DNA of 64,000 bases from an uncultured Lachnospiraceae bacterium (GCA_902792005.1 CADAXW010000001.1:1-64000), one strand, 5' to 3'. Shown: positions 33,135 to 43,070, counted from the first letter of the stretch. Notes: a model not told the origin generated them from the letters alone. A program made the numbers and translations.

Positions 33135-34307
33135 TCACACCAGTGTTTCCAACTTATCCAGTAATTCACGGAAATGTTCCACCGTGTGCTTTATCCTGAG
33201 CTTTCCAAGCTCCGTCTCCTTCATTCCCGATACAACCAGGAGGTACATGAACCGGACGCCGGCCACTACGCGGATCTGATCTTCTTTCTTCTCCAGTACT
33301 TCCGGATCCGTGGTCTCGAAATACAGCTCCTTGATCCTCTTCCAGATGAAGTCGGTCAGCTCCGATGACATCCCGAGGAACGCCTCACTGTTTCCGGGAT
33401 CGTCCTCCCCAAAGGCCTTATAGGTCACATACAGTGCCTGCAGATCAAAGATCGGATGCCCCAGGGATATGTTATCCATATCGATCAGCATGGGTTCTCC
33501 GTTCTGCAGCATCACATTTTTCATGTGGTAATCCCCATGGATCACGTGATCCGATTCAGGGATGGTCTCCAGTATCTTTTTCAGCTTATGATATATGTCA
33601 TCCGGAAGTGACTCCCGGATCACATCCACATAGTCCAGGAAACGCTGCTTCGCCGACGGCGCCGTTCCCGGCTTCATGACCGTGTCATGGATCTGCTTCA
33701 GGAATGCCACATACTGCTGAAGGAGTTCCTCCGCTCTCTCAGGCTCATCAATGATGATATCATTAAAGCTCCTGCAGTCCAGCAGTTCAAAGACCGCGCC
33801 GTAGTGGCCATCCACACGCACGATGTCATAGGAGATGGCCGTTGGGATCCCGCTGATAAATGCCGCCCGGGCCATTTTCTTTTCGTTTTGGATCAGGTCG
33901 AGAGCAAAGGGCGAATTATAGACCTTGATGATGGTTTCCGGATCCAGCCGGTAAACCGTCCCGTAGAAGCCTTCTCCCAGGACCTCACAGCCCTCCACGG
34001 AGACCCGGCGCATCTTTCGCTCCACCTGGAACAGCTCTGTAAAGCCTGTGGTCTCAAATATCTCGTAGATCTCAGGAGAGACCTCCCGGATCCGGATCGG
34101 TTTCCCGATCCTTTTTCTCATCTTGATCAGTGCACGAAGTCCCGCACTGGAAATGTACGCGAGATCCGTGGCATCCACCAGTAAGTCCATCGAAGGATGG
34201 CTGTCCATGACTTTCATGATCTCAGCTTCAAACTCCGCAGCATTCTGAGAGTCGATCCGACCCTCCAGGTAAATCTCCAATACCCCGTTTTTTTCCTTAA
34301 ACCGCAT
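33135..34307 (-). CDS. STAS domain fused to an aminoglycoside-phosphotransferase-like kinase
   Basis: 390 residues. Residues 1-95 form a STAS/anti-anti-sigma fold (GRIDSQNAAEFE, LVDATDLAYISSAGLRAL), with Ser-Ser at the usual regulatory phosphorylation loop. Residues 105-385 form a kinase-like domain: glycine loop LGEGFYGTVYRL, Lys in TIIKVYN, catalytic HGDYHMKNVML and metal-binding LIDMDN. Proteins of this layout form a small paralogous family seen in Fibrobacter and clostridia; substrates are unknown. Fusion suggests self-regulation or phosphorylation of a STAS partner (inference). Start at 34307 is set by GGAGG 6 bases upstream. Confidence 0.85.
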   Translation of the reverse strand: MRFKEKNGVLEIYLEGRIDSQNAAEFEAEIMKVMDSHPSMDLLVDATDLAYISSAGLRALIKMRKRIGKPIRIREVSPEIYEIFETTGFTELFQVERKMRRVSVEGCEVLGEGFYGTVYRLDPETIIKVYNSPFALDLIQNEKKMARAAFISGIPTAISYDIVRVDGHYGAVFELLDCRSFNDIIIDEPERAEELLQQYVAFLKQIHDTVMKPGTAPSAKQRFLDYVDVIRESLPDDIYHKLKKILETIPESDHVIHGDYHMKNVMLQNGEPMLIDMDNISLGHPIFDLQALYVTYKAFGEDDPGNSEAFLGMSSELTDFIWKRIKELYFETTDPEVLEKKEDQIRVVAGVRFMYLLVVSGMKETELGKLRIKHTVEHFRELLDKLETLV

Positions 34308-34334
34308 AAGCCACCTCCCCAAGGTACATAAGTC

Positions 34335-35468
34335 TTAAGGGTTTCTGCACACTCCATCTGCGCCAAAGATGTAGCTCTTTCCTTTCAGATCGATGCTCTG
34401 TGCTGCCGCCATGGCACCGCTCTTCTCAAAGTAATACCAGTTTCCTGAGATCTTCTTCCAGCCGGTCACCATGGAACCGTCATTCCGGAAGTAGTAGCGC
34501 TTGCCCGAAAGCTTCTTCCAGCCGGTCTTCATCACCCCGTTGGACTTCAGGTAATACCATTTCTTTCCGCTCTTCTGCCAGCCGGTCTTCATAACCCCGC
34601 TGCTTTTCAGGAAGTACCACTTTCCGGAGATCTTCTGCCAGCCGGTCTTCATCACACCATTCTCATCGAAATAGTACCATTTTCCGGAGATCTTCTGCCA
34701 GCCCAGCTGCTTTGATCCGTTCTCGTAATAATACCACTTCTTATCTGCCTTCACCCAGCCGGATTCCTCTGCATTTTCGTCGTTCCCCGTCACGATCCGG
34801 AAAACATAGTAGCCTGTGGATCCTCCGTCATCTGCTTCCGCAGTGGAGGGTGTGGTCATGGGTGTTTTATACTCCACGCCCCAGGCCGGAGCCAGTGCGT
34901 GCGCGATGGTCGGATATCCGATGTATCCGCTTTTCCATCTGGTATAGCCGGATCCCGCATAATTCTCTACGGTTCCGTCAAACTTCTCCTTCATTACGAT
35001 GGCCGCATGCAGCCAGTGAGGGTTGGGTGTGTTGTCGGGATCCTTCATGTTCTTTGTATAGATCACGATATCTCCGGCCTTGATCTTGCCGGCATTCACA
35101 TCCCTGATCATCTGATCTGTCGCATTCTGATAATCGGAGTGGCCTCCCTTCAGAGATGCAACCAGCTGAAACTTGCTGCTTCCTGCCATGGCCTTATACA
35201 GATCCTCACAGTCACCGCCCACCACGAACTTTCCAACCAGGCCGGACTTGTTGATGACCCGTTCCACCCAGCCGTTGCAGGCGCCGGCGCCGTCATAGCT
35301 GGTAAGATAGAAGGCCTTTCTCAGCGTATTGTAATAGGACTCCACCTGAATCGTTCCCATGGAGACCGAAGGGATGGCCGCCTGCGTTCCCGGGATCTCC
35401 GCCAGTGTAATACCGATGATCAGAACGATCGCCAGCAGTGCCTCTCTGATTCTGATTCTTAACTTCAC
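34335..35468 (-). CDS. NlpC/P60-like secreted enzyme with cell-wall-binding repeats
   Basis: 377 residues. A signal peptide (1-30) precedes a catalytic region (about 35-205) with Cys in GACNGWVERVINKSGL and His in PHWLHAAIVM, the order expected for NlpC/P60-type peptidoglycan peptidases. Residues 225-377 hold about seven choline-binding-type repeats (GWQKISGKWYYF-like). The start is GTG at 35468, overlapping the upstream stop codon as GTGA, with GGAGGAG upstream, so it is coupled to the membrane protein gene. The catalytic half is a close paralogue of the enzyme at 36501-37460. The same domain is thus delivered by wall binding here and by a membrane anchor there. Confidence 0.82.
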   Translation of the reverse strand: MKLRIRIREALLAIVLIIGITLAEIPGTQAAIPSVSMGTIQVESYYNTLRKAFYLTSYDGAGACNGWVERVINKSGLVGKFVVGGDCEDLYKAMAGSSKFQLVASLKGGHSDYQNATDQMIRDVNAGKIKAGDIVIYTKNMKDPDNTPNPHWLHAAIVMKEKFDGTVENYAGSGYTRWKSGYIGYPTIAHALAPAWGVEYKTPMTTPSTAEADDGGSTGYYVFRIVTGNDENAEESGWVKADKKWYYYENGSKQLGWQKISGKWYYFDENGVMKTGWQKISGKWYFLKSSGVMKTGWQKSGKKWYYLKSNGVMKTGWKKLSGKRYYFRNDGSMVTGWKKISGNWYYFEKSGAMAAAQSIDLKGKSYIFGADGVCRNP

Positions 35469-36445
35469 TCTTCTCTCCTCCGTCTTGACTCTGCCTCCGT
35501 CTCCTTTGCATTCTGGGTCAGAAGATCCAGCATCATGATAAAGAAGCATACGGCAGCAAGGGCATTGATCACCCAGTTACCCAGAGTTCCCGTCGCAACC
35601 GATGCAGAGGATGCAGACTTCTTGATCACCAGATCCAGAAGGACTGCAAAGAGATTCACGCCTGCGATGATGGCAAACAGGACCACCAGGATCCCGCGCC
35701 TTCTGCGAATACCGGTAAAGCCCTTGTTCCTGTTGGCAGAAACGATAAATACCGTAGCACCGATCAGGAAGGAGATCAGTCCTGCCTGGAACATGGTGAA
35801 CGGGAAATGTTCGATAAATCCACTCATGAGAGACATGGCCACAAGCACCATTGACATCACCAGGAAGCCGTTGGTATAGGCTCTTCCGCGCATACGGATC
35901 CGGCGCTTGGTGCAGGTAACCTCCTTGTTTCCCTCATAGGTAAGTGCCAGAATGGAAAGGATCACTGCCGCAACGGCGATCACGATCATCACCATCACTC
36001 CGCCTGCTCCGCCGGTACTCCGTACCGTAATGGTATAGGCGATATTATAGGTCCCATCCTGAATGGTGGCATTCTGTGCGATCCGGCGGCTCACCTTCAG
36101 CAGGATCATATCCCCTTCGATGGCCATGGCCTCGGAGGTCTTCGCATCCTCCGTTGCCGTGATGAGCAGATAGGAATCCATTTTGGAGGAATCCTTATAA
36201 ACCATAAAGTCCGATTCCAGTTCCTTTGTTCCTTCCGCCGTGATCTCAAAGGTACATTCGTTGCCGGGGGACTTCAGATAAATGGACTGTCCGAAATCAT
36301 TCTCCAGACTTCCGTTCTTCACCTGAACCTCCGCCACATAATTCACCTTTGTCTTTCCCAGTGTACCGATGCCGATGGCCACCACAAAGATCATGGTGAT
36401 CACGGTGATCAGTATGGCACTGAAAACCTGAGATTTGCTATTCAT
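35465..36445 (-). CDS. Uncharacterised membrane protein between two NlpC/P60-like genes
   Basis: 326 residues, no family recognised. TM1 (about 10-28) is followed by an exported beta-rich domain (30-145) and four to five further TM segments (150-175, 195-215, 222-242, 252-275, 290-312) with a charged C-terminus. Its gene overlaps the downstream NlpC/P60-like gene by 4 bases and lies 55 bases after the other, so the three form one unit. It may be a partner or localiser of the two enzymes (inference). Ribosome site AGAGGATG upstream. Confidence 0.75.
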   Translation of the reverse strand: MNSKSQVFSAILITVITMIFVVAIGIGTLGKTKVNYVAEVQVKNGSLENDFGQSIYLKSPGNECTFEITAEGTKELESDFMVYKDSSKMDSYLLITATEDAKTSEAMAIEGDMILLKVSRRIAQNATIQDGTYNIAYTITVRSTGGAGGVMVMIVIAVAAVILSILALTYEGNKEVTCTKRRIRMRGRAYTNGFLVMSMVLVAMSLMSGFIEHFPFTMFQAGLISFLIGATVFIVSANRNKGFTGIRRRRGILVVLFAIIAGVNLFAVLLDLVIKKSASSASVATGTLGNWVINALAAVCFFIMMLDLLTQNAKETEAESRRRREE

Positions 36446-36500
36446 ACTTCATCCTCTTTCTCTTATCAGATAAATCCCCCACGATACGGAGCTGCTCCTG

Positions 36501-37460
36501 CTACAGGATCAGCACACAGAAGAACAACAGGATCACAGTGATGAGAGCGATCAGTATACTGAAGAACGCGCCAAAGTTACTTCCTGAACTGATATTTCCC
36601 TGATCCTGCGTAGACACCGATGCAGTATCCTCTCCGGACCCCTCTGCGGTGGTGCCTGTCTCAGCGGCAGCCTTTGCCTCTGTTGCAGGAAGCACAGGCT
36701 TCTTCGCCTCCGTCTTAGCCTCCTGCTTTTTCTTTGCTTCCTCTTCCTTCAGCTTCTTCTGAGCCTCCTGATATTTCTCAGGCTCAAGTCTGTATACATA
36801 GTATCCTGTGGAACCGTCATCTGCGCCTTCAAGAGACGACGGAGATGTCAGCGGAGTATAGTACTCAACGCCGAACTGCTCCGCAAGGGCATGTGCCATG
36901 GTAGGATAACCGATATACTCCAGTCTCCACCGTGACAGAGCGTAGTTGAAGTTATTCTCCACCTTGCCGTCGTACTTCTCCTTCATCATGATGGCAGCAT
37001 GCAGCCAGTGGGGACTCGGCGTATTATCCGGATCATTCATGTTCTTTGTGAAGATAAGGATGTCGCCGGCCTTGATCTTTCCTGCATTTACATCCTCGAT
37101 CATCTTATCGGTGGCCTCCTGATAATCGGACTGGCCTCCCTCAAGGCTGGCCACCAGAGTGCAGTATTCGCTGTTCTTCAGCGCATCATTCAGCTCAAGA
37201 ACCGTAGTACCGTCCACCTTCAGCTCGCCGATGAGTCCTGACCGGTTGATCACACGCTCCACCCAGCCGTTGCAGGCACCTACCTCATCATAGGTCCCCA
37301 TATAGAAGGCTTCCCGGAGCTTATCATAGTACGACTCCACCTGGACCTCTCCCATGGAAACCGTGGGCGTATTCGCATTTACAACCAGGCTTCCGGTGAC
37401 AAAGATCGACGCGAAAAGGACCAGGAGCACAAGACTCCATTTCCATTTTTTCTCAAACAT
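36501..37460 (-). CDS. NlpC/P60-like secreted enzyme with C-terminal membrane anchor
   Basis: 319 residues. A signal peptide or anchor (about 8-28) is followed by a catalytic region (30-210) with Cys in GACNGWVERVINRSGL and His in PHWLHAAIMM, nearly identical in layout to the paralogue at 34335-35468. A Glu/Lys/Ala linker (220-285) and a C-terminal TM (about 298-318, rich in Leu/Ile/Phe) replace the wall-binding repeats. It probably cleaves or transfers peptidoglycan peptides near the membrane. Start at 37460 has AGGAAAGG upstream. It is the first gene of the three-gene locus. Confidence 0.82.
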   Translation of the reverse strand: MFEKKWKWSLVLLVLFASIFVTGSLVVNANTPTVSMGEVQVESYYDKLREAFYMGTYDEVGACNGWVERVINRSGLIGELKVDGTTVLELNDALKNSEYCTLVASLEGGQSDYQEATDKMIEDVNAGKIKAGDILIFTKNMNDPDNTPSPHWLHAAIMMKEKYDGKVENNFNYALSRWRLEYIGYPTMAHALAEQFGVEYYTPLTSPSSLEGADDGSTGYYVYRLEPEKYQEAQKKLKEEEAKKKQEAKTEAKKPVLPATEAKAAAETGTTAEGSGEDTASVSTQDQGNISSGSNFGAFFSILIALITVILLFFCVLIL

Positions 37461-37496
37461 TTGCCTTTCCTCTCTTAATCCTCTAAACAAAACTGT

Positions 37497-37525
37497 AACC
37501 TCTCGGGCATTTTTCCCGGGAGGTT
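37497..37525 (-). terminator. Possible terminator after phosphoglucomutase
   Basis: Arms AACCTCCCGGG/CCCGAGAGGTT on the minus strand with one G-T pair; the following tract ACAGTTTTGTTT is an imperfect T-run. Confidence 0.6.
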
Positions 37526-37546
37526 GCAGATATGAACCTTGTGTGA

Positions 37547-39283
37547 TTACGCATTGACAAGACTACTGATGAGGCCCTGAAGCTTCTGGCTAAACTCAGT
37601 AGATTTCTTTGCTGCGTCCTCCAGCGACTCACCCTTCAGACCATAGTAGAACTTGATCTTCGGCTCTGTACCGGAGGGCCGTACGCAAAGCCATGCGTCA
37701 TCCGACAGTTCGAAGTAAAGCACATTTGACTTGGGGAGAAATGTAGGTGTCTCCGCCCCTGTACGCAGATTTCGAACGATGTCCGTGTCATAATCCCGGA
37801 CTGCGATCACGTCATAGCCTGCGATATTCGTGGGAATATCCTTCCGAAGGATCGTCATGATGGACTTGATCTTCTCGATTCCATCCACGCCCTTCATGGT
37901 AATGGTGGAGATACTGTCTGTCCAGTATCCGTATCTCTCATACATGTCGATCATGGCATCCCAAAGGGTCTTGCCCTGCGACTTGTAAAATGTAGCGGCT
38001 TCGCAAAGCGCCATGGTGGCAACGATGGCATCCTTATCCCTTGCATGGGTACCGATGAGGCATCCGTAGCTCTCCTCAAAACCGAAGAGATAGGTACCAT
38101 GTCCGCTGTGCTCATAGGACAGCATCTTCTGACCGATGAACTTGAAACCGGTCAGACACTCTTCCATCTTAACTCCGTAATTATCTGCGATGCAGGCTGC
38201 CATATTTGTGGTAACGATGGACTTGATCAGTCTTCCGTCAGCAGGCAGTCCGCGGGTTGCCTTGATCTGGGAGATCTCGTACTCTGCCAGAAGAGAACCG
38301 GACATATTACCGGTAAGACATCTGTACTCGCCCTGGGAATCCTTCACATAAACACCCAGACGGTCCGCATCCGGATCCGTTGCAAGAACCAGATCCGCAT
38401 CCTTTTCCTTCGCCAGCTTCAGAGCAAGTTCGAAGGCCTCCTCTGCCTCCGGGTTCGGATAGGAGACTGTGGGGAAATCGCCGTCCGGCAGCTCCTGCTC
38501 CGGAACAACGAATACATTTGTAAAGCCCAGCTCCTTCAGGATCCTGCGGGCGGGGATATTTCCTGTTCCATGCAGCGGTGAATAAACCACTGTGATATCC
38601 TTTGCATACTGATCGATGGTATCCTGATGGATCACCAGCTTCTTCAGCTCCTCGATATAAGCATCATCCACTTCACTTCCGATCACCTGATACAGGCCTT
38701 TTTCCTTGGCCTCCTCCAGGGAGATCATCTTGGAATCCTCGATGGAAAGCTTCCGTACCTCGAGCATGATCCCGATATCATTCGGAGGAGTGATCTGTGC
38801 ACCATCCTCCCAGTAAACCTTGTAGCCGTTATACTCCGGCGGGTTGTGACTTGCGGTGATGTTGATCCCGGCGATACATTTCAGATGACGTACTGCAAAG
38901 GAAAGCTCCGGTGTGGGACGAAGAGACTCAAAGCGGTATGCCTTGATCCCGTTTGCCGCCAGCACGCAGGCTGCCACATCTGCAAACTCCGGGGAGAAAT
39001 GACGACAGTCAAATGCGATGGCTACGCCCCGCTCCTGACCATGCTTTGAAATGATGTAATTTGCCAGACCCTGGGTCGCCCGTGCCACCACGTACTTGTT
39101 CATACGGTTGGTTCCTGCGCCGATGATACCTCTCAGACCTGCAGTTCCAAACTCCAGATCATCAAAGAAGCGCTCGCGGATCTCAGCCTCATCTCCGGCG
39201 ATCGATTGCAGCTCCTTCTTTGTATCCTCATCGAAAAAGGAACTGTTCACCCACTGTTCATATGTCTTCATGTAGTCAGCCAT
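37547..39283 (-). CDS. Phosphoglucomutase/phosphomannomutase
   Basis: 578 residues, the size of PgcA-type alpha-phosphohexomutases. The active-site serine loop is GINITASHNPPEYNGYKVY, the metal-binding loop is ATDPDADRLGV, the sugar-binding loop is FGFEESYG, and the phosphate-binding loop is VRPSGTEPKIKFY. It interconverts hexose 1- and 6-phosphates, feeding UDP-glucose and cell-envelope glycans. The ATG at 39283 follows AGGAGG by 8 bases. It has its own promoter and is followed by a likely terminator. Confidence 0.95.
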   Translation of the reverse strand: MADYMKTYEQWVNSSFFDEDTKKELQSIAGDEAEIRERFFDDLEFGTAGLRGIIGAGTNRMNKYVVARATQGLANYIISKHGQERGVAIAFDCRHFSPEFADVAACVLAANGIKAYRFESLRPTPELSFAVRHLKCIAGINITASHNPPEYNGYKVYWEDGAQITPPNDIGIMLEVRKLSIEDSKMISLEEAKEKGLYQVIGSEVDDAYIEELKKLVIHQDTIDQYAKDITVVYSPLHGTGNIPARRILKELGFTNVFVVPEQELPDGDFPTVSYPNPEAEEAFELALKLAKEKDADLVLATDPDADRLGVYVKDSQGEYRCLTGNMSGSLLAEYEISQIKATRGLPADGRLIKSIVTTNMAACIADNYGVKMEECLTGFKFIGQKMLSYEHSGHGTYLFGFEESYGCLIGTHARDKDAIVATMALCEAATFYKSQGKTLWDAMIDMYERYGYWTDSISTITMKGVDGIEKIKSIMTILRKDIPTNIAGYDVIAVRDYDTDIVRNLRTGAETPTFLPKSNVLYFELSDDAWLCVRPSGTEPKIKFYYGLKGESLEDAAKKSTEFSQKLQGLISSLVNA

Positions 39284-39352
39284 ATTGGAAGCCTCCTGGT
39301 TTTATCTTTACACAAAATGAATTATTGATTATTAAACTGCATAAGCGGAAAT

Positions 39353-39381
39353 ATTGTACCATTTCTTTACAAAAATGTGAA
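39353..39381 (-). promoter_or_regulatory. Promoter of the phosphoglucomutase gene
   Basis: Minus strand TTCACA (39381-39376), 17 bases, TACAAT (39358-39353), 70 bases upstream of the start. The remaining AT-rich 39284-39451 gap shows no other feature. Confidence 0.6.
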
Positions 39382-39451
39382 GAAATATTCTTGTATTTAT
39401 GTCAAAATATTAAACCTAATTTTTGTGGAAATCAGCGAGAAGAGCGTTATG

Positions 39452-40795
39452 TTAACCGAAAATGTCCTTCCGGCCTGCTTCAGCAAGAAGCTCCTCTTTC
39501 GTATTCCTTTCCGGATCCTCCAGAACATACTGCAGCAGATGCTCCAGCATCCGTCCCATCTCAGGCCCTGCGGGTATCCCGGCCTTCTTCAGATCTCCTC
39601 CGTTCACCGCCAGTTCCCGGACAGTGAGTGCAGGCTTCTCCTCCAGCAGCCTTTCGTACATCTCCTGGATCCGCTGATAGCCTTCCACCTTTTTCTCCCA
39701 CTCATAATCGCTCTGTCCATGCATATCCGCCTTCCGAAGCTCCAGATAGGCAGGAAAATGTCGGAGTCCCATTTTGGATACTCCTTTTCGGAAGCTTTTT
39801 TCCGTCAGGTCTCCCTTTACGCCGAAATCATGCCAGTACACAAGAAGCGAAGCCTCGTCAATGGTCTTATTGTCCAGCCGAAGACGCTTCATGATCTCCC
39901 GCGCCATCTTCTCACCCACGGCAGGATGTCCCTTGAAATGATCCTGTCCCTCCTCGTCCGTGGTCTTGCATTCCGGCTTTCCGATGTCATGGAACAGCGC
40001 CGCGTAGCGCAGGATCTTATCCCGGGACACACCCTTCATCACAGCGATGGTGTGATGACCAACATCCATGCAGTGATACGGTGTGTTCTGCTCTGTCTCC
40101 ATCATCCGGTCGAACTCCGGCAGGATCTCAGCCGTGATCCCCAGCTGATACAACTCCTCCATTTCCTCAGGATGCGGGGAACAGATCAGCTTCGTAAGCT
40201 CTGTTTCGATGCGTTCGATGCTTACATGAGACAGCTCCTTCACATGCGCCCGGATGGCATCCCGGGTCTCGGGCTCAATGACAAAGCCCAGCTGTGCCGC
40301 AAAACGAACCGCCCGGAGGATCCGAAGCGCATCCTCGTTAAACCGCTCATCGGGAACGCCCACTGCCCGGATCCGCTTTTCCGCCAGATCCTTCTCTCCT
40401 CCGTACAGATCCACAAGTCCCTTCTCGGGATGATAGGCCATGGCGTTGATGGTGAAATCTCTCCGCATCAGGTCATCCGAAAGCTGCCGGGAGAAGGTAA
40501 CGCTTTCCGGCCGGCGATGGTCGCTGTAATCCCCGTCCAGACGATAGGTGGTAACCTCATAGCCCACCCCGTGATTCAGGACAGTCACCGTTCCATGCTG
40601 CAGACCTGTATCAACAGTCCGCTTAAACAGCGCCTTCACCTGAAGAGGCTCCGCATCCGTGGTGATATCCCAGTCATGGGGTTCTCTCCCAAGAAGGCTG
40701 TCCCGGACACATCCGCCCACCACGTAGGCTTCATAGCCGGCTTCATTCAGTTTTCTAAGGATCCAAAGCACATCCTTTGGGATAACGATCTGCAT
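39452..40795 (-). CDS. cca: CCA tRNA nucleotidyltransferase with HD domain
   Basis: 447 residues. The nucleotidyltransferase head has VVGGCVRDSLLG and the metal-binding DWDITTDA; the RRDFTINAMAY motif and the RFAAQLGF neck follow. An HD phosphohydrolase segment (HDIGKPEC) lies at about 255-330, as in many Firmicutes class II enzymes. It adds or repairs the 3' CCA of tRNA using CTP and ATP. Start at 40795 is set by CAGGAGAG upstream rather than the longer frame to 40825. It follows proS with a terminator-like hairpin between. Confidence 0.94.
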   Translation of the reverse strand: MQIVIPKDVLWILRKLNEAGYEAYVVGGCVRDSLLGREPHDWDITTDAEPLQVKALFKRTVDTGLQHGTVTVLNHGVGYEVTTYRLDGDYSDHRRPESVTFSRQLSDDLMRRDFTINAMAYHPEKGLVDLYGGEKDLAEKRIRAVGVPDERFNEDALRILRAVRFAAQLGFVIEPETRDAIRAHVKELSHVSIERIETELTKLICSPHPEEMEELYQLGITAEILPEFDRMMETEQNTPYHCMDVGHHTIAVMKGVSRDKILRYAALFHDIGKPECKTTDEEGQDHFKGHPAVGEKMAREIMKRLRLDNKTIDEASLLVYWHDFGVKGDLTEKSFRKGVSKMGLRHFPAYLELRKADMHGQSDYEWEKKVEGYQRIQEMYERLLEEKPALTVRELAVNGGDLKKAGIPAGPEMGRMLEHLLQYVLEDPERNTKEELLAEAGRKDIFG

Positions 40796-40814
40796 AGTCT
40801 CTCCTGAACGGAAA

Positions 40815-40845
40815 CGCACTGCCAACGCCTAGCATTGTCAGTGCG
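40815..40845 (-). terminator. Terminator-like hairpin after proS
   Basis: Arms CGCACTG/CAGTGCG extended by TTG/CAA pairs across one mismatch; on the minus strand it is followed by TTTCCG. The weak T-run suggests partial termination. Confidence 0.55.
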
Positions 40846-40864
40846 ATCCTCATATGATTATTCT

Positions 40865-42301
40865 TTAGTAAGCACGTCCGAAGTATACCATCTTCTTTGC
40901 TTCTTTTCCGCAGTAAACACAGGTGTCAGCCAGATGTTCCTGCGCAAAGGGCATGCAGCGGGCTGTTGCACCGGTCTCCTCCTTGATGGCATCCTCACAC
41001 GCACGGTCACCGCACCACATGGCCTTGATAAAGCCGGGGCGATTCTCGATGGTATCCTTAAATGTCTCGTAATCCGTTGCCGTATAGGTATGCTCGTCAC
41101 GATGTGCACGGGCACGCTCCAGCATTTCCTTCTGAATGGTATCCAGAAGTGCGGGGATCACTGTCTCCAGCTCATCCAGAGAAACAGTCTGCTTTTCGCC
41201 GGTATCACGACGAACCACAACGGCTTCGTTGTTTTCCAGATCTCTCGGACCCACCTCGATCCGAAGGGGGATACCGCGCATTTCCTGCTCGGCGAACTTG
41301 AAGCCGGGAGACTTATCCGTCTTATCCGTCTTAACACGTGCAACCCGGGACAGCTTCTCCTGCAGTGCATCTGCTGCCTCCAGGACACCCTCCTTCTTCT
41401 GCTGGATGGGGATGATCATTACCTGTGTCGGTGCTACCTTCGGAGGAAGCACCAGACCATCGTTGTCACCGTGTACCATGATCACCGCACCGATGAGACG
41501 TGTGGTAACGCCCCAGCTGGTCTGATGAACATACTTTAATGTATTATCCTTATCTGTAAACTGTACGCCGTAAGCCTTGGCAAAACCGTCACCGAAGTTA
41601 TGGCTGGTACCGGACTGCAGTGCCTTGCCGTCATGCATCAGTGCTTCGATGGTATAGGTTGCCACCGCACCTGCGAACTTCTCCTTCTCGGTCTTCTGAC
41701 CACGTACCACAGGGATCGCAAGAACATCCTCGCAGAAGTCCGCATACACATTCAGCATCTGCTCGGTCCTGGCCTCAGCCTCCTCTGCCGTCGCATGAGC
41801 GGTATGTCCCTCCTGCCACAGGAACTCTCTGGAACGGAGGAAGGGACGTGTCTCCTTCTCCCAGCGCACAACAGAGCACCACTGGTTATATACCTTCGGA
41901 AGATCACGGTAAGAGGTGATATCCTTCTGATAGAAATCACAGAACAGGGTCTCAGAGGTGGGGCGTACGCACATACGCTCCTGCAGCTTGCTGCTTCCGC
42001 CATGAGTCACCCATGCAACCTCGGGAGCAAAGCCCTCTACATGATCCTTCTCCTTCTCCAGAAGACTCTCCGGGATCAGAAGGGGAAGATATACATTTTC
42101 CACGCCTGTTGCCTTGAAGCGCTCATCCAGCTGTCTCTGGATCAGCTCCCAGATCGCATAGCCTGTGGGCTTCAGTACCATAAATCCCTTAACGCTGGTA
42201 TAGCCTGTCAGGTCTGATTTCAGAACCACATCGGTATACCACTGTGCGAAATCCTCATCCATGGAGGTGATCGCTTCCACTTTCTTCTTGTCGTTTGCCA
42301 T
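40865..42301 (-). CDS. proS: Prolyl-tRNA synthetase, archaeal/eukaryotic-like type
   Basis: 478 residues, lacking the insertion domain of the common 570-residue bacterial ProRS. It is a class II synthetase: motif 1 in [14 protein letters not shown], the TSE loop in RPTSETLFC, motif 2 in [21 protein letters not shown], and a C-terminal domain ending in Tyr with a Cys-rich segment ([16 protein letters not shown]) that suggests zinc. This form is widespread in clostridia and some other bacteria. It is 33 bases downstream of the RluA-type gene. No T-box is visible. Confidence 0.95.
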   Translation of the reverse strand: MANDKKKVEAITSMDEDFAQWYTDVVLKSDLTGYTSVKGFMVLKPTGYAIWELIQRQLDERFKATGVENVYLPLLIPESLLEKEKDHVEGFAPEVAWVTHGGSSKLQERMCVRPTSETLFCDFYQKDITSYRDLPKVYNQWCSVVRWEKETRPFLRSREFLWQEGHTAHATAEEAEARTEQMLNVYADFCEDVLAIPVVRGQKTEKEKFAGAVATYTIEALMHDGKALQSGTSHNFGDGFAKAYGVQFTDKDNTLKYVHQTSWGVTTRLIGAVIMVHGDNDGLVLPPKVAPTQVMIIPIQQKKEGVLEAADALQEKLSRVARVKTDKTDKSPGFKFAEQEMRGIPLRIEVGPRDLENNEAVVVRRDTGEKQTVSLDELETVIPALLDTIQKEMLERARAHRDEHTYTATDYETFKDTIENRPGFIKAMWCGDRACEDAIKEETGATARCMPFAQEHLADTCVYCGKEAKKMVYFGRAY

Positions 42302-42334
42302 TGCTCTATCCTCTTTATCTTTATTTATCTCTTT

Positions 42335-43057
42335 TTACCAATCCGGATCTTCCGCGTCCATCAGGTCAAATGCGGCGCCCTCCGGTTCACGGTGCAGGAA
42401 CACCTCTTCCCCGGTATAGGGATGCTGAAATGACATCCTTGTGCTGTACAGACCGATTTCCGGACTCTGTGTCTTTTTCCCCTTCTTCCCATCTTTCCCC
42501 GCGGGAGTTCCGTACTTCCGGTCTCCGTAAATGGGATAGCCGTGATGGGCCAGCTGACAGCGGATCTGATGATGTCGTCCGGTTTCCAGCTGCACCAGCA
42601 GATAGGTGAACAGACCCTCGTCGGTTTCGATCACATCCAGAACCTCAAAGGAAAGCGCCGCCTTCTTAGCTCCGGGCGTTCCTTCGGGGACGATCCGCGA
42701 TACATTTGTCTTTTTATCTGCCACCAGCCAGTCTACATAGCGACCGCTGTCCTCCGGGATCTCGCCCCGGACCACCGCCTGATAGCACTTCTCGATCTCC
42801 CGGTCCCGGAAAAGGTCCGTCAGCTTTGCTGCAGCCTCCTCGGTCTTTGCCAGAAGCAGGATCCCTGCCACCGGCCGGTCCAGGCGGTTGATGACTGCCA
42901 CATAAGGCTCCTCATCCGTATCTCCCCGGTCAAACAGATAGTTCTTAACGATGCTTACCATATCCTCCCGGTTGGAATGATCTGCCTGGGATGGAACCCC
43001 GTAGGGCTTGACCACTGCGATCATATATTCATCTTCATATACGATATCGAGCTTCAT
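42335..43057 (-). CDS. RluA-family pseudouridine synthase
   Basis: 240 residues with the family's catalytic segment INRLDRPVAGILLLAKT, whose Asp attacks the target uridine. The RHHQIRCQLAHHGYPIYGD motif lies near residue 165. There is no S4 domain at the N-terminus, so it resembles the short RluA/RluC/TruC class. Target rRNA or tRNA cannot be told. It lies 13 bases after the aspartate aminotransferase gene and 33 bases before proS. The start follows AAGGAG. Confidence 0.92.
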   Translation of the reverse strand: MKLDIVYEDEYMIAVVKPYGVPSQADHSNREDMVSIVKNYLFDRGDTDEEPYVAVINRLDRPVAGILLLAKTEEAAAKLTDLFRDREIEKCYQAVVRGEIPEDSGRYVDWLVADKKTNVSRIVPEGTPGAKKAALSFEVLDVIETDEGLFTYLLVQLETGRHHQIRCQLAHHGYPIYGDRKYGTPAGKDGKKGKKTQSPEIGLYSTRMSFQHPYTGEEVFLHREPEGAAFDLMDAEDPDW

Positions 43058-43070
43058 CCCTCTCTCCTTC

